Part shown: one piece after another, positions 49,426 to 62,646 of the stretch
How positions within the stretch are numbered: position 1 is the stretch's first letter
Layout of the letters: each line of letters opens with the position of its first letter
Source of the DNA: Agromyces allii
GTDB lineage: Bacteria > Actinomycetota > Actinomycetes > Actinomycetales > Microbacteriaceae
Assembly: GCF_009749385.1 (NCBI RefSeq)
Contig: NZ_WBIN01000002.1
Span: 1 to 64,000, forward strand
DNA: 64,000 nucleotides
Reading direction: 5' to 3'
Position numbers and translations under genes: made by a program
Notes under the pieces: generated by a model
The model's database searches: none
The model's input: the letters and a program-made list of their open reading frames with translations, nothing else
What the model was told of the DNA's origin: nothing

Positions 49426-49923
49426 TCAGCGTGCGCGGGCGATCGGCGCGTACCGCCCGTCGGTGACGGCGAGCAGGTCGTCGGGTGCGAGCTCGAGATC
49501 GAGTCCCCGGCGCCCGCCCGAGACGTAGACGGCCTCGCAGAGGATCGCTGACTCGTCGAGCACCGTCGGCAGGGACGTCTTCTGCCCGATCGGGCTGATG
49601 CCGCCCACGACGTACCCGGTCTTGCGCTCGGCGACGGCGGGGTCGGCCATCTCGGCGCGCTTGCCGCCGATCGCGTGGGCGAACGCCTTGAGGTCGAGCT
49701 GCATCGCGACAGGCACGATCGCGACCGCGAGCGAGCCGTCGACCACGGCGAGCAGCGTCTTGAACACGCGCTCGGGATCGAGGCCGAGCTTCTCGGCGGC
49801 CTCGAGGCCGTATGCGGCGGCGCGGGGGTCGTGCTCGTACGCGTGAGCCCGGAAGGCCACGCCCGCCCGGGTCAGCGCGAGCGTCGCCGGAGTGCCGGCC
49901 GCGGCATCCGACCGTCTCGCCAT
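49426..49923 (-). CDS. ybaK: Cys-tRNA(Pro)/Cys-tRNA(Cys) deacylase, YbaK type
   Basis: Hydrolyses mischarged Cys-tRNA(Pro). The 165-residue protein shows the fold and motifs of the YbaK/EbsC family: YGLEAAEKLGLDPERVFKTLLA, a central VAIVPVAMQLDLKAFA, and KTGYVVGGISPIGQKTSLPTVLDE with the conserved GG-x-SP-x-G loop. Its ATG overlaps the glgX TGA by one base, so it follows glgX in one transcript even though the two functions are unrelated. Confidence 0.92.
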   Translation of the reverse strand: MARRSDAAAGTPATLALTRAGVAFRAHAYEHDPRAAAYGLEAAEKLGLDPERVFKTLLAVVDGSLAVAIVPVAMQLDLKAFAHAIGGKRAEMADPAVAERKTGYVVGGISPIGQKTSLPTVLDESAILCEAVYVSGGRRGLDLELAPDDLLAVTDGRYAPIARAR

Positions 49924-52091
49924 CAGCCGCCGACCCGAGCGTCGGCGACCGGGTCGTCGCCGGTCGGGGGATCGATGACGGCCGTCGCATCCGAGGCCGC
50001 GCTCGATGCCTCGCCGAGGGCCCGGTAGAGCAGCATCGACTGCGGCGGAACGCCCACGCGCTCGCCGGGCAGGTGCTCGCTCGACTCGGTCACCGGGTGC
50101 TCGTCGGACGAGTCCCAGAGCAGCATGTAGCCGGTGACGCCGTCGTGCTCGGGCAGCACGACCTCGGCAGGCGCCTCGTGCGCGTGCACGACGAGCAGGA
50201 TGCGGTTGAACTCCTCGACCTCGGGCGTCGAGGCCGCGAGGTACTGCAGCGTGCGCTCGGCCGGATCGTTCCAGTCGTCGATGGTCATGGTCTCGCCGTC
50301 GGCGTTGTACCAGTCCATCTGCGACGCGCTCGGCGTCGTCTCGCCGAAGACGCCGAAGCGCACGGGCCGGATCGCCGGGTTGTCGCGGCGCAGGTGCACG
50401 AGTCGGCGGGCGGTCGCCTCGAGGCCCGCGTCGCGGTCGTCGGCGTTCCAGGACAGCCAGGTGAGGTCGGAGTCCTGGCAGTAGGCGTTGTTGTTGCCCC
50501 GCTGGCTGCGCCCGTACTCGTCGCCCGCAGTGAGCATGGGCACGCCGGCCGACAGCAGCAGCGTGCCGAGCAGGTTCCGGATGCTGCGCCGCCGCGCCGC
50601 GAGCACCGAGGCGTCGTCGGTGTCGCCCTCGACCCCGTGGTTGTAGGAGTTGTTGCCGTCGGTACCGTCGCGGTTCTGCTCGCCGTTGCCGAGGTTGTGC
50701 TTGACGTCGTACGCCGTGAGGTCGGCGAGCGTGAAGCCGTCGTGCGCGGTGATGAAGTTCAGGCTCGCGAGCGGGCCGCGTTCGAGGCTGAACGTGTTCG
50801 AGGAACCCGCGAGTCGTGTGGCGAAACGGCCGATGCCGCTCCCGGCGTCGCCCGTCTGGCGTTCGCGACGCAGGTCGCCGAGCCAGAAGTCGCGCATGCG
50901 GTCGCGGTAGCGGTCGTTCCACTCGATGAAGCCGCGCGGGAAGTTGCCAGTCTGCCAGCCGCCGGGGCCGACGTCCCACGGCTCGGCGATGAGCTTCGTG
51001 GCGCCGATCACAGGGTCGGCGAGCATCGCCTGCAGGAGGGGGTGGTCGGGCGTGTACGCGCCGTGGTCGTCGCGTCCGAGGGTCGCGGCGAGGTCGAGGC
51101 GGAACCCGTCGACCTGCAGCTCGTCGGCGAAGGTGCGCATCGAGTCGAGCACGAGGCGCGACGGCTCGTCGCGGCCGAAGTCGAGCGTGTTGCCGCATCC
51201 GGTCGTGTCGACGTAGCGGCCGTGCGCGTCGTGGCGGTAGTACGACGCGTTGTCGATGCCGCGGAACGAGTACGTCGGCCCTTCGCGGCCCTCCTCGGCG
51301 GTGTGGTTGTAGACGACGTCGAGCACGACCTCGAGGCCGGCGGCATGGAGGCTCCGCACCATCTCGGCGAACTCGCGGCGCACCGCCCCTGCGCCCTTCG
51401 CGCGCGCCGCAGCCGTGGCGTACGGGGCGTGCGGCGCGAAGAACCCGAGCGTGTTGTAGCCCCAGTAGTTCGTGCGCCCCTGGCGCTTCAGCCGGTGCTC
51501 CGAGAGGAACGCGTGCACGGGCAGCAGCTCGACCGTCGTGACCCCGAGCCCGGTCAGGTACTCGAGGGAGGCATCGTGGCCCAGACCCGCGTAGGTTCCG
51601 CGGAGCGCCTCCGGCACGGCCGGGTTCAGCTTGGAGAAGCCGCGCACATGGGCCTCGTAGACCACCGTGTGGTCGAGGGGCACTCCGGGCTTCGCGACGC
51701 CGTTCCACGAGAACCGCTCTTCGCCGTCGGCCGCGGGCGCCTCGGTCACCCGGTCGAGGGCGACGCCGTGCCACGATCCGCCGCCGACGGCCGCGAGGCC
51801 GCGCGCGTACGGGTCGAGCAGGGTCTGCGCGGGGTTGAACGCGTGCTCGACGCCCGTGGGCCCGTCGACGCGGAACCCGTACCGGGCGCCGTGCACGAGC
51901 GCCGACGAGAACCCCTGCCACACGCCGTGCTCGTCGCGCACGAGGTCGACCCGGTCGGTCGCCCAGCCCGCGTCGGCGCGATCGAACACCTCGAGCTCGA
52001 TCGACGTCGCGTTCGCCGACCACACTCGGACCGTGCCGCCGTCGGCGCCAGTGCTGGCGCCGAGGTCGTGCAGGGGATCGCTCTCAGACAT
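49923..52091 (-). CDS. glgX: Glycogen debranching enzyme GlgX
   Basis: Isoamylase-type GH13 enzyme that removes limit branches left by the phosphorylase. The 722-residue protein has an N-terminal CBM48 region (GTVRVWSANATSIELEVFDR) and EAHVRGFSKLNPAVPEALRGTYAGLGH. The catalytic boxes are VDGFRLDLAATLGRD (nucleophile), LIAEPWDVGPGGWQTGNFP (acid/base) and FITAHDGFTLADL. ATG start, with TACTCT 7 nt upstream, suggests leaderless translation. With glgB, glgE and glgP it makes a nearly complete glycogen/alpha-glucan cluster. Confidence 0.94.
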   Translation of the reverse strand: MSESDPLHDLGASTGADGGTVRVWSANATSIELEVFDRADAGWATDRVDLVRDEHGVWQGFSSALVHGARYGFRVDGPTGVEHAFNPAQTLLDPYARGLAAVGGGSWHGVALDRVTEAPAADGEERFSWNGVAKPGVPLDHTVVYEAHVRGFSKLNPAVPEALRGTYAGLGHDASLEYLTGLGVTTVELLPVHAFLSEHRLKRQGRTNYWGYNTLGFFAPHAPYATAAARAKGAGAVRREFAEMVRSLHAAGLEVVLDVVYNHTAEEGREGPTYSFRGIDNASYYRHDAHGRYVDTTGCGNTLDFGRDEPSRLVLDSMRTFADELQVDGFRLDLAATLGRDDHGAYTPDHPLLQAMLADPVIGATKLIAEPWDVGPGGWQTGNFPRGFIEWNDRYRDRMRDFWLGDLRRERQTGDAGSGIGRFATRLAGSSNTFSLERGPLASLNFITAHDGFTLADLTAYDVKHNLGNGEQNRDGTDGNNSYNHGVEGDTDDASVLAARRRSIRNLLGTLLLSAGVPMLTAGDEYGRSQRGNNNAYCQDSDLTWLSWNADDRDAGLEATARRLVHLRRDNPAIRPVRFGVFGETTPSASQMDWYNADGETMTIDDWNDPAERTLQYLAASTPEVEEFNRILLVVHAHEAPAEVVLPEHDGVTGYMLLWDSSDEHPVTESSEHLPGERVGVPPQSMLLYRALGEASSAASDATAVIDPPTGDDPVADARVGG

Positions 52092-52129
52092 GCGTTCTAG
52101 AGTAGAACCACATCACGGACGGAGGTTGC

Positions 52130-53353
52130 ATGCCGGTCTATCTCGACCACGCGGCGACCACGCCCATGCGGGCAGAGGCGATCGACGCCATGGTCGACGC
52201 GATGCGGCTGGTCGGCAATCCGGCCTCGATCCACAGCGCCGGCCAGCAGGCCAAGCGCGTGCTCGAGGAGTCCCGCGAGCGCATCGCCGCGACCCTCGGC
52301 GTCGACGGCATCGAGGTGGTCTTCACGGGCAACGGCACCGAGGCCGTGAACCTCGCGATCAAGGGCCTCTGGTGGAGCAGGCAGGCGGATGCCGCGCGCC
52401 CGCGCCTCATCGTCCCCGCGGGCGAGCACCACGCCACCGTCGACACGGTCGAGTGGCTCGCGACCCACGAGGGCGCCGTGATCGACGAGGTGCCGCTCGA
52501 CGAGGTCGGACGCCTGCGGCTCGACGTGCTCGAGGCGCTGCTCGCCGAGCACGCGGCATCCGTCGCCCTCGTCACGATGCTCTGGGCCAACAACGAGGTG
52601 GGCACGATCCAGCCGGTCGCCGAGGTCGCGCGCCTGACGGCCGCGGCCGGAGTGCCGCTGCACGTCGACGCCGTGTCGGCGTACGGACAGGTGCCGATCG
52701 ACGTGCGGGCGCTGCGTCGCGTCACGAACGCGCCGCGCGGCGCCGGACTCGTGGCGCTCAGCGTCTCGGCGCACAAGATCGGCGGGCCCACCGGCATCGG
52801 CGCGCTCGTGCTCGACCGGTCGGCCGCGCTCGAACCGCTCATCCACGGCGGCGGGCAGCAGCGCAAGGTGCGCTCCGGCACGCAGGACGTCGCCGCCGCC
52901 GCCGGATTCGCGGCCGCCGCCGAGGCCGTGCACGCGCACCTCGCCGACGATGCGGCGCGCATGACCGCCCTTCGCGACCGGCTCATCGCGGGCGCGCTCG
53001 CCGCGGTCGACGGCGTGCACCTCTCGGGCGACCCCGACGCCGCCGGTCGGCTGGCCGGCAACGTGCACCTCTCGTTCGACGGATGCGAGGGCGACTCGCT
53101 CCTCTTCCTGCTCGACGCCGCCGGAGTCGCCGTGTCGACCGGGTCGGCATGCCAGGCCGGCGTGCCGGAGCCCTCGCACGTGCTCATGGCCATGGGCCGC
53201 ACCGAGGCCGACGCCCGCGGCGCCCTGCGCATCACGCTCGGCCACGACTCGACCGACGCCGACGTCGACGCGTTCCTCGCCGCACTGCCCGCCGCGCACG
53301 CGCAGGCCGTGAAGGCCGGGCTCGCCGCGCGAGCCACCTCGTTCGACCGCTGA
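52130..53353 (+). CDS. Cysteine desulfurase (IscS/NifS-like)
   Basis: PLP-dependent enzyme that releases sulfur from cysteine as a protein persulfide. The 407-residue protein has [11 protein letters not shown] at the N terminus, [37 protein letters not shown], the PLP lysine in [12 protein letters not shown] and the catalytic cysteine in [22 protein letters not shown] lies 4 nt before the ATG. It precedes mnmA by 94 bp, so it most likely supplies the sulfur for tRNA 2-thiolation. A general Fe-S cluster role cannot be excluded. Confidence 0.93.
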   Translation: MPVYLDHAATTPMRAEAIDAMVDAMRLVGNPASIHSAGQQAKRVLEESRERIAATLGVDGIEVVFTGNGTEAVNLAIKGLWWSRQADAARPRLIVPAGEHHATVDTVEWLATHEGAVIDEVPLDEVGRLRLDVLEALLAEHAASVALVTMLWANNEVGTIQPVAEVARLTAAAGVPLHVDAVSAYGQVPIDVRALRRVTNAPRGAGLVALSVSAHKIGGPTGIGALVLDRSAALEPLIHGGGQQRKVRSGTQDVAAAAGFAAAAEAVHAHLADDAARMTALRDRLIAGALAAVDGVHLSGDPDAAGRLAGNVHLSFDGCEGDSLLFLLDAAGVAVSTGSACQAGVPEPSHVLMAMGRTEADARGALRITLGHDSTDADVDAFLAALPAAHAQAVKAGLAARATSFDR

Positions 53354-53447
53354 CCCCGAGCCGAACGCGCTGCGCTCGCCGCGGCATCCGCACGCCGGAA
53401 CGCCGCCACGCGGCATCCGCTCAGGAGGCCCTGCCTACACTGGAGTG

Positions 53448-54569
53448 GTGAAGGTTCTTGCAGCGATGAGCGGTGGCGTCGACAGCGCCGTCGCGGCCGC
53501 GCGCGCCGTCGAGGCGGGGCACGAGGTCGTCGGCGTGCACCTGGCGCTCAGCCGCATGCCCGGCACCCTGCGAACGGGCAGCCGGGGCTGCTGCACCATC
53601 GAGGACTCGATGGACGCCCAGCGCGCCGCGAACGTGCTCGGCATCCCGTACTACGTGTGGGACTTCTCGGAGCGGTTCAAGGCCGACGTCGTCGACGACT
53701 TCATCGCCGAGTACTCGGCCGGCCGCACCCCCAACCCGTGCATGCGCTGCAACGAGCGCATCAAGTTCGCGGCCCTGCTCGAGAAGGCGCTCGCGCTCGG
53801 CTTCGACGCCGTCGCGACGGGCCACTACGCCAAGGTCCTCCCCGGTGCATCGGGTGCGCTCGAGTTGCACCGCGCGAGCGCCGAGGCGAAGGACCAGTCC
53901 TACGTGCTCGGCGTGCTCACGGCCGAGCAGCTCGCGCATGCGTACTTCCCGCTCGGCGACACGCCCTCGAAGGCGCTGGTGCGCGAAGAGGCGGCCCGCC
54001 GCGGGCTCAGCGTCGCGCAGAAGCCTGACTCGTACGACATCTGCTTCATCCCCGACGGCGACACCAAGGGCTGGCTCGCCGACAAGGTCGGCACGGCGAC
54101 CGGCGACATCGTCGACCGCACGGGCGCCGTCGTCGGCACCCACGAGGGCGCGCACGCCTACACGGTCGGCCAGCGCCGCGGCATGCGCCTCGGCACGCCG
54201 GCCGCCGACGGCAAGCCGCGCTTCGTGCTCGAGGTGCGTCCGAAGGAGAACACCGTCGTCGTCGGCCCGAAGGAGGCGCTCGCGACCGCGCTCGTCGCCG
54301 GGTCGCGGTTCACCTGGGCCGGGCTCGCGCCCGCCGACCCCACGAGCGAGTTCGCCTGCGAGGTGCAGATCCGCGCGCACGCCGATCCCGTTCCGGCCGT
54401 CGCCCAGGTGGTCGCGGATGCCGCGGGCGCGGCCGAGCTCGTCGTGACCCCCGAGATCCCGCTCGACGGGGTCGCTCCTGGGCAGACCGCCGTGATCTAC
54501 GTCGGCACGCGCGTGCTCGGGCAGTTCACGATCGACCGCACGGTGAGCGCGGTGCCCGTCGGGGCCTGA
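53448..54569 (+). CDS. mnmA: tRNA-specific 2-thiouridylase MnmA
   Basis: Thiolates wobble U34 of tRNA for Lys, Glu and Gln. The 373-residue protein has the PP-loop [16 protein letters not shown], the first catalytic cysteine in [29 protein letters not shown] and the second catalytic cysteine in [11 protein letters not shown]. The C-terminal beta-barrels follow. I chose the GTG at 53448 because TACACT lies 6 nt upstream (leaderless) and the protein then begins [10 protein letters not shown] as in the family; an adjacent GTG at 53445 is the alternative. Confidence 0.95.
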   Translation: MKVLAAMSGGVDSAVAAARAVEAGHEVVGVHLALSRMPGTLRTGSRGCCTIEDSMDAQRAANVLGIPYYVWDFSERFKADVVDDFIAEYSAGRTPNPCMRCNERIKFAALLEKALALGFDAVATGHYAKVLPGASGALELHRASAEAKDQSYVLGVLTAEQLAHAYFPLGDTPSKALVREEAARRGLSVAQKPDSYDICFIPDGDTKGWLADKVGTATGDIVDRTGAVVGTHEGAHAYTVGQRRGMRLGTPAADGKPRFVLEVRPKENTVVVGPKEALATALVAGSRFTWAGLAPADPTSEFACEVQIRAHADPVPAVAQVVADAAGAAELVVTPEIPLDGVAPGQTAVIYVGTRVLGQFTIDRTVSAVPVGA

Positions 54570-54750
54570 GCCGTTCACCGACCGTTCGCCGCGGCGTCCG
54601 CCCGACGCGCGTCGACGTCTCGATGCGCCCTGCTCACGCGTGGAATAGCGGTTCGTCGGGCGCGGTGTCAAGGCCCCGCAGCCCGTGCTCGGCTTCACTA
54701 GATTCGTGCGGACGTCGCTCGACCGAGCGGCGCATCCCGAGGAGGACGAC

Positions 54751-55617
54751 GTGACCACCCCCCGAGTTCCCGAAGAACGAAGCGCCACGCAGCCCGCACC
54801 TGTCCCCGCCCGCACGCCGGCATCCGGCACCGCCGTGATCGACGAGCGCACCGATGACCGCGCCGACCGCGCCGAGGTTCGCCGCGCCGACCAGCAGGAG
54901 ACCGTCGCGTACCCGACCGTCGCGGCCGGAGCGAACGCTCGGACCGCACCGGTCGACGCCGTCGGCTCGCGTCCGGTCGATGCATCCGGCTCATCCGACC
55001 CATCTGCCGCGTCGGCGTCCGCCGAGCACGGCGAGTCCGCACCCTACGGCGCAGCGGCCCGCCGCGCCGTGGTCGCCCGCCAGCGCGAGGCGTTCGGCGG
55101 CGTGAAGCTCGGCTCGGCCCTGTTCGGCTGGTTGACCGCCACCGGCACCGCGGCGATCCTCACCGGCACCGTGGCCGGAGCCGCCACGGCGCTCGGCGTC
55201 GACACGGCCGGTCGAGCCGCCGTGCTCACGGGCGTGGCCTCCGAGAGCGTCGGGTGGGTCGCGGTGGCCGTGCTCGCGGCGATCCTCCTCGTGTCGTACT
55301 GGTGCGGCGGCTACGTCGCTGCGCGCATGGCGCGGTTCAACGGCGCCGTGCAGGGACTCGCCGTCTGGGTCTGGGCGCTCGTGATCGCGATCGTCGTGTC
55401 GCTCGTGAGCGTCATCATCGGCAGCCAGGTCGACGTGCTCGCGAACGCGAACCTGTACCCGCGCATCCAGATGAGCCCCGAGGAGTTCACGCTCGCCGGA
55501 CTCGCCATCGCTGCGGTCGTGCTCGTCGCCAGCCTCGCCGGAGCGGTGCTCGGCGGCATGTCCGGCACGCGCTACCACCGCCGCGTCGACCGTGCCGGGT
55601 TCGTCGAGGAGGGCTGA
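54751..55617 (+). CDS. Membrane protein with disordered N terminus, unknown function
   Basis: A 288-residue protein. Residues 1-110 are hydrophilic and rich in Pro, Ala, Thr and Asp (probably disordered, cytoplasmic). Four membrane segments follow: about 124-150, 163-185, 200-222 and 244-265. It ends in a short basic tail. GTG start with GGAGG 5 nt upstream. No enzymatic motif is seen. It lies between mnmA and an APH-type kinase, which does not suggest a role. Confidence 0.72.
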   Translation: MTTPRVPEERSATQPAPVPARTPASGTAVIDERTDDRADRAEVRRADQQETVAYPTVAAGANARTAPVDAVGSRPVDASGSSDPSAASASAEHGESAPYGAAARRAVVARQREAFGGVKLGSALFGWLTATGTAAILTGTVAGAATALGVDTAGRAAVLTGVASESVGWVAVAVLAAILLVSYWCGGYVAARMARFNGAVQGLAVWVWALVIAIVVSLVSVIIGSQVDVLANANLYPRIQMSPEEFTLAGLAIAAVVLVASLAGAVLGGMSGTRYHRRVDRAGFVEEG

Positions 55618-55654
55618 TCGGCACGATCTTCGACCGGAACGCCGGTGAGCTCGC

Positions 55655-56413
55655 ATGACGCGCGAGCTCGCCGGCGTTCCAGTCGTGCCGACTCCGGTGC
55701 CGCACGCGGTCGCCGCCTTCGCGGCCGGTGCGCCGATCACGCCGGTCTGGCGCAACGGCGTCGGCGGGCTGACCTTCCGCGTCGACCTCCCCGTGGCCGC
55801 CGGCGGCGGCTGCTTCGTGAAGTGGAACCCGAGCGGCTCGGGGGAGTCGCTCGCCGACGAGGAACGACGCCTCGAGTGGCTGCGCGGCCGCTTCGCGGTG
55901 CCCAGGGTCGTGGCGTCCGGCCGTGACGGGCTCGGCGAATGGTTCGCCACGTCGGCGATCGACGCCGAATCCGCCGTGGCGCCGGCCTGGACGAGCCGTG
56001 CGGATGCCGCGGCACGCGCCATGGGCATCGGCCTGCGTCGCCTGCATGACGCCCTCGACCCCGCCGACTGCCCGTTCGACTGGTCGGTCGCCGAGCGCAT
56101 CGCGGTCGCCGAGGCATCCGGCACCGTCGTGCCCGACGGCCTGCGCGTGCCGCCGCCCGTCGACCGGCTCGTCGTCTGCCATGGAGACCCGTGCGCGCCG
56201 AACACGCTCATCGATGTGCACGGAGCCTTCGCGGGCATCGTCGACGTGGCGAGGCTCGGGATCGCCGACCGCTGGGCCGATCTCGCCGTCGGCAGCTGGA
56301 GCCTCGAGTGGAACTTCGGCGACGGGCACGAGCCCGCGTTCTTCGAGGCCTACGGGGTCGTGCCCGACGCGCGGCGCATCGCCTACTACCGGGCGCTGTG
56401 GGACGCGACCTGA
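55655..56413 (+). CDS. Aminoglycoside 3'-phosphotransferase-like kinase
   Basis: A 252-residue kinase-like protein of the APH(3') type. The catalytic loop is VVCHGDPCAPNTLID (H-G-D-x4-N), followed by the metal-binding GIVDVARLGIADRWADLA. The N-lobe lysine is likely in GGCFVKWNP. Chromosomal members in actinobacteria often show no resistance phenotype and may phosphorylate other small molecules, so the name gives the fold, not a proven drug substrate. It lies 37 bp downstream of the membrane-protein gene, and no mobile-element signs surround it. Confidence 0.82.
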   Translation: MTRELAGVPVVPTPVPHAVAAFAAGAPITPVWRNGVGGLTFRVDLPVAAGGGCFVKWNPSGSGESLADEERRLEWLRGRFAVPRVVASGRDGLGEWFATSAIDAESAVAPAWTSRADAAARAMGIGLRRLHDALDPADCPFDWSVAERIAVAEASGTVVPDGLRVPPPVDRLVVCHGDPCAPNTLIDVHGAFAGIVDVARLGIADRWADLAVGSWSLEWNFGDGHEPAFFEAYGVVPDARRIAYYRALWDAT

Positions 56414-56503
56414 ACGAGGCCGCCATGGGCTTCATGGTCTCGCCGCGGCATCCGCTCGACGACGCGTGCCGGGAGCCGCGCCCTCGTCGGTGGGCGCTCG
56501 TAG

Positions 56504-58864
<2,361 letters not shown>

Positions 58865-58876
58865 TGGGCGGGTCGA

Positions 58877-58902
58877 CGATCGGGCGGGAGGGCCCCCGAT
58901 CG
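58877..58902 (+). terminator. Likely ligA terminator
   Basis: Arms CGATCGGG and CCCGATCG around a 10-nt GC-rich loop, 13 bp after the ligA stop. No T-run follows, so it is only a moderate candidate. Confidence 0.5.
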
Positions 58903-58928
58903 ACACCGAACGGCAGATGGGGGAGCGC

Positions 58929-60746
58929 ATGGCAGACGACGCACGATCGGGGGAGTCCACGCCCGACCGCGCCGAGGGCGCCTCGCCCGTCGTCGGCGCT
59001 CCATCCGTCGACGGCACCTCGGCCGCTGCCGGGGCTTCGCGCCGTGACTTCCTGAAGCTCGGCGGAGCGGCGGCCGCCGGTGCGGTCGTCGGGGGCGGGG
59101 CGGGTGCCGCCGCCGGTCTCGCCGTCGGTCACGCCCGCGGCTTCGCCGAGGGCTCCGACGAGTTCGCGACCCTCACGCCGCGCGAGAAGGCCGGCTTCGA
59201 CCACCTCGTGGTCTTCATGGGCGAGAACCGCTCGTTCGACAACCTGCTGGGCTGGCTCTACTCACCCGACGACCTTCCGGTGGGGCAGAGCTTCGACGGA
59301 CTCGCCTTCGGCGACTACTCGAACACGGGGCTCGACGGCGCCGAGGTGGCCGTGCACGTGTACGAGGGCACCACCGACGAGATCATGGGCAAGCCCAACC
59401 CCGACCCGGGCGAAGAGTTTCCGCACGTCAACACCCAGCTCTTCGGCATCGTCGACCCGTCGTCGAACTCCGACGTCGAGGTCGGCGACATGGACGCGCC
59501 GTACAACGCGCCGAAGCCCGGCCAGAAGCCGACCATGAAGGGCTTCCTCGACGACTACGTCATCAACTACGAGCGGCTGAAGAAGGGAAAGGAACCGACG
59601 GCCGACGAGGCGAACCAGATCATGGGATCGTTCTCGCCCGAGATGCTGCCGGTGCTCTCGACGCTCGCGAAGAACTTCGCCGTGTACGACGCATGGCACT
59701 GCGGGGTGCCGTCGCAGACCTTCTGCAACCGCTCGTTCTTCCACGCGTCCACGTCGCACGGGTTCGTGACGAACAAGCACGGCGGCGGATACCGCAAGTG
59801 GCTCGACGCCGATGCGACGCCCACGATCTTCAACCGGCTCGAAGAGGCCGGCATCAGCTGGCGCATCTACTTCGACGAGTTGCAGCTCGTGTCGTTCACG
59901 GGCGTGCTGCACGCACCCGTGCTCGAGCAGTACTGGCGCACCGAGCGGTTCGCGACCATGGAGCAGTTCTACACCGACGTGAGCACGGGCAAGCTGCCCG
60001 CCTACGCGTTCGTCGAGCCGCGCATGGTCTACAACCACAACGACTTCCACCCGCCGTTCGGCAAGCTCCGCGAGTCCGACTTCGACGGCACCGAGATCGT
60101 CGACAGCGCCGTCTCCGACGTGCGGGCGGGCGAGCTGCTCGTGCACCGCATCTACGAGGCGGTGAAGGCGAGCGCGACCGAAGGCGGTTCGAACGCGCTC
60201 AACACACTGCTGCTCATCACGTTCGACGAGCACGGCGGCACCTACGACCACGTTCCGCCGCCTGCGGGCACGCCGCCCCACGAAGACGCCGACCCCGGCG
60301 AGATGGGCTTCACCTTCGACCGACTCGGATGCCGCGTGCCGGCCATCGCCGTCTCCGCCTACACCCGGGCGGGAACCGTCGTCCACGACGAGATGCACCA
60401 CGCCGCCGTCATCGCGACGCTGTCCAGGCTGCATGGACTGAAGCCGCTCACGAGGCGAGACGCCGGGGCGAACAACCTCTTCAACGCGGTCAACCTCGAT
60501 GCGCCGCGGCATCCGGGATCCTGGCCCTCGACCACGCCGCAGTACCTGCCGCCGAACCCGCAGGCCACGCCGCCGCATCCGGCGCACGTGCACAAGGACA
60601 AGCCGTTGAGCCCGCCGGCGCGCGGACTGCTCGGCATGCTGCTGGCCCGGTTCGGGCAGGCCGACGAGCCCGAGCCCGAGACGTACGCCGACGCCTACCG
60701 GCTGCTCCACAAGTACGGCGACGGGCTCTTCGGCGTGCAGGGCTAG
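58929..60746 (+). CDS. Tat-exported phospholipase C / acid phosphatase-like phosphoesterase
   Basis: A 605-residue protein. A twin-arginine signal follows a hydrophilic leader (R38-R39 in [11 protein letters not shown], then an Ala/Gly-rich hydrophobic stretch to about residue 70). The phosphoesterase domain has [15 protein letters not shown] (metal ligands and the Asn/Ser region of the family), [11 protein letters not shown], the YNHNDFHPP motif and [18 protein letters not shown]. These fit the phospholipase C/AcpA superfamily acting outside the membrane on phospholipids or other phosphomonoesters. The ATG at 58929 has GGGGGAG 4 nt upstream; an ATG at 58917 is the alternative. Confidence 0.87.
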   Translation: MADDARSGESTPDRAEGASPVVGAPSVDGTSAAAGASRRDFLKLGGAAAAGAVVGGGAGAAAGLAVGHARGFAEGSDEFATLTPREKAGFDHLVVFMGENRSFDNLLGWLYSPDDLPVGQSFDGLAFGDYSNTGLDGAEVAVHVYEGTTDEIMGKPNPDPGEEFPHVNTQLFGIVDPSSNSDVEVGDMDAPYNAPKPGQKPTMKGFLDDYVINYERLKKGKEPTADEANQIMGSFSPEMLPVLSTLAKNFAVYDAWHCGVPSQTFCNRSFFHASTSHGFVTNKHGGGYRKWLDADATPTIFNRLEEAGISWRIYFDELQLVSFTGVLHAPVLEQYWRTERFATMEQFYTDVSTGKLPAYAFVEPRMVYNHNDFHPPFGKLRESDFDGTEIVDSAVSDVRAGELLVHRIYEAVKASATEGGSNALNTLLLITFDEHGGTYDHVPPPAGTPPHEDADPGEMGFTFDRLGCRVPAIAVSAYTRAGTVVHDEMHHAAVIATLSRLHGLKPLTRRDAGANNLFNAVNLDAPRHPGSWPSTTPQYLPPNPQATPPHPAHVHKDKPLSPPARGLLGMLLARFGQADEPEPETYADAYRLLHKYGDGLFGVQG

Positions 60747-60814
60747 GCCCGACGCGCCCAGCGCCCCGCCGCCGATAGAATCGAAGCATCCCCACCACGA
60801 GACGACGGAGCAGC

Positions 60815-61117
60815 ATGTCCGAAATCACTGCGGAGCAGGTCGCGCATCTCGCGAACCTCGCCCGCATCGCGCTCACCGAAGAAGAGATCGCGCACCTCAC
60901 GACGGAGCTCGGCCAGATCATGCAGGCCGTCGAGAAGGTCAGCGAGGTCGCCACGCCCGACGTGCCGCCGACCAGCCACCCGATCCCGCTGCAGAACGTG
61001 TTCCGCGCCGACGTCGTCGGCGCCGACGTGCTGACCGCAGAGCAGGCCGTCGCCGGAGCGCCCGAGGCCGACGGCTCGCGCTTCGTCGTCTCGGCGATCC
61101 TGGGGGAGGAGCAGTGA
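60815..61117 (+). CDS. gatC: Asp-tRNA(Asn)/Glu-tRNA(Gln) amidotransferase subunit C
   Basis: A 100-residue subunit that stabilises GatA-GatB. Recognisable by the N-terminal [22 protein letters not shown] and the central [15 protein letters not shown]. Translation is coupled to gatA (4-nt overlap). A TAGAAT box at about 60776 probably belongs to the promoter of gatCAB, and GGAG lies before the ATG. Presence of GatCAB implies that Gln-tRNA (and/or Asn-tRNA) is made by transamidation. Confidence 0.95.
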   Translation: MSEITAEQVAHLANLARIALTEEEIAHLTTELGQIMQAVEKVSEVATPDVPPTSHPIPLQNVFRADVVGADVLTAEQAVAGAPEADGSRFVVSAILGEEQ

Positions 61118-62646
61118 GCGAGATCATCCGCCTGACCGCCGCCGAGCTCGGCGCGAAGATCGCCGCGGGCGACGTCTCCTCCGTCGAGGCCACGCGCGCC
61201 CACCTCGATCGCATCGCCGCCGTCGACGGCGCGGTGCACGCGTTCCTCCACGTCGACGCCGAGGGTGCGCTCGCCGCCGCCGCCGACGTCGACCGTCGCC
61301 GCGCCGCAGGTGAGGCGTTCGGCCCGCTGGCCGGCGTTCCCATCGCCGTGAAGGACGTGCTCGTGACCGAGGGCATGCCCTCGACCGCCGGCTCGCGCAT
61401 CCTCGAGGGCTGGATCCCGCCCTACGACGCGACCCCCGTGCGCCTCGTGCGGGAGGCGGGCATGATCCCGCTCGGCAAGACCAACATGGACGAGTTCGCC
61501 ATGGGCTCCTCCACCGAGCACTCGGCCTACGGCCCGACCCACAACCCGTGGGACCTCGATCGCATCCCCGGCGGTTCGGGCGGTGGCTCGGCGGCATCCG
61601 TCGCGGCCTTCGAGGCGCCACTCGCGCTCGGCAGCGACACGGGTGGCTCGATCCGCCAGCCCGCGCACGTGACGGGCACCGTCGGCGTCAAGCCCACGTA
61701 CGGTGCGGTGAGCCGCTACGGCTCGATCGCGCTCGCCTCGAGCCTCGACCAGATCGGCCCGGTCACGCGCACCGTGCTCGACGCGGCCCTGCTGCAAGAC
61801 GTCATCGCGGGCCACGACCCGCACGACTCCACCTCGATCGCCGAGCCCTGGCCGTCCATGGCCGACGCGGTCCGGCGGGCGGATGTCGCGGGCGTGCGCA
61901 TCGGCGTCGTGAAGCAGCTCGACTCCGACGGCGTGCAGGCGGGCGTGCGTTCGCGCTTCCACGAGGCGCTCGCGCTCCTCGAGCGCAACGGCGCCGAGAT
62001 CGTCGAGATCGACGCCCCGAGCTTCGAGTACGCCATCGCCGCCTACTACCTGATCCTTCCGGCCGAGGCCTCCTCGAACTTGGCGAAGTTCGACTCGGTG
62101 CGCTTCGGCCTCCGGGTCACGCCCGAGGGCGGCGGCACGGTCGAGCAGGTCATGGCGGCCACGCGCGAGGCGGGCTTCGGGCCCGAGGTCAAGCGCCGCA
62201 TCATCCTCGGCACCTACGCGCTGTCGGCCGGCTACTACGACGCCTACTACGGCAGCGCCCAGAAGGTGCGCACGCTCGTGCAGCGCGACTTCGACGCCGC
62301 CTTCGCGAAGGTCGACGTGCTCGCCACGCCGACCGCGCCGACGACCGCGTTCAAGCTCGGCGAGAAGCTCGACGACCCGCTGTCGATGTACCTCAACGAT
62401 GTCGCGACGATTCCCGCGAACCTCGCGGGCGTTCCCGGCATCTCGCTGCCCGCCGGCCTCGCGCCCGAAGACGGCCTGCCGGTCGGCATCCAGTTCCTCG
62501 CCCCGGCGCGCCAGGACGCGCGCCTCTACAACGTCGGCGGTGCGCTCGAGCGCCTGCTCGAGGCCGAGTGGGGGGCGCCGCTGCTGAGCCGCGCACCCGA
62601 TCTGTCTTCGCACGAGATGGCTGCGGCCGAGGAAGGTGCGCTCTGA
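61114..62646 (+). CDS. gatA: Asp-tRNA(Asn)/Glu-tRNA(Gln) amidotransferase subunit A
   Basis: Amidase subunit that produces ammonia from glutamine. The 510-residue protein carries the Ser-Ser-Lys catalytic set: Lys in [14 protein letters not shown], Ser in [13 protein letters not shown] and Ser in [12 protein letters not shown]. Also seen are [20 protein letters not shown] and [14 protein letters not shown] start that overlaps gatC by 4 nt; GGGGGAGGA lies 4 nt before it. Its TGA shares one base with the gatB ATG. Confidence 0.96.
   Translation: MSEIIRLTAAELGAKIAAGDVSSVEATRAHLDRIAAVDGAVHAFLHVDAEGALAAAADVDRRRAAGEAFGPLAGVPIAVKDVLVTEGMPSTAGSRILEGWIPPYDATPVRLVREAGMIPLGKTNMDEFAMGSSTEHSAYGPTHNPWDLDRIPGGSGGGSAASVAAFEAPLALGSDTGGSIRQPAHVTGTVGVKPTYGAVSRYGSIALASSLDQIGPVTRTVLDAALLQDVIAGHDPHDSTSIAEPWPSMADAVRRADVAGVRIGVVKQLDSDGVQAGVRSRFHEALALLERNGAEIVEIDAPSFEYAIAAYYLILPAEASSNLAKFDSVRFGLRVTPEGGGTVEQVMAATREAGFGPEVKRRIILGTYALSAGYYDAYYGSAQKVRTLVQRDFDAAFAKVDVLATPTAPTTAFKLGEKLDDPLSMYLNDVATIPANLAGVPGISLPAGLAPEDGLPVGIQFLAPARQDARLYNVGGALERLLEAEWGAPLLSRAPDLSSHEMAAAEEGAL

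Noticed and set aside
55655-56413. Acquired aminoglycoside resistance gene
   Set aside because: The kinase motifs are clear, but the gene lies among housekeeping genes without mobile-element signs and many chromosomal homologs give no resistance.
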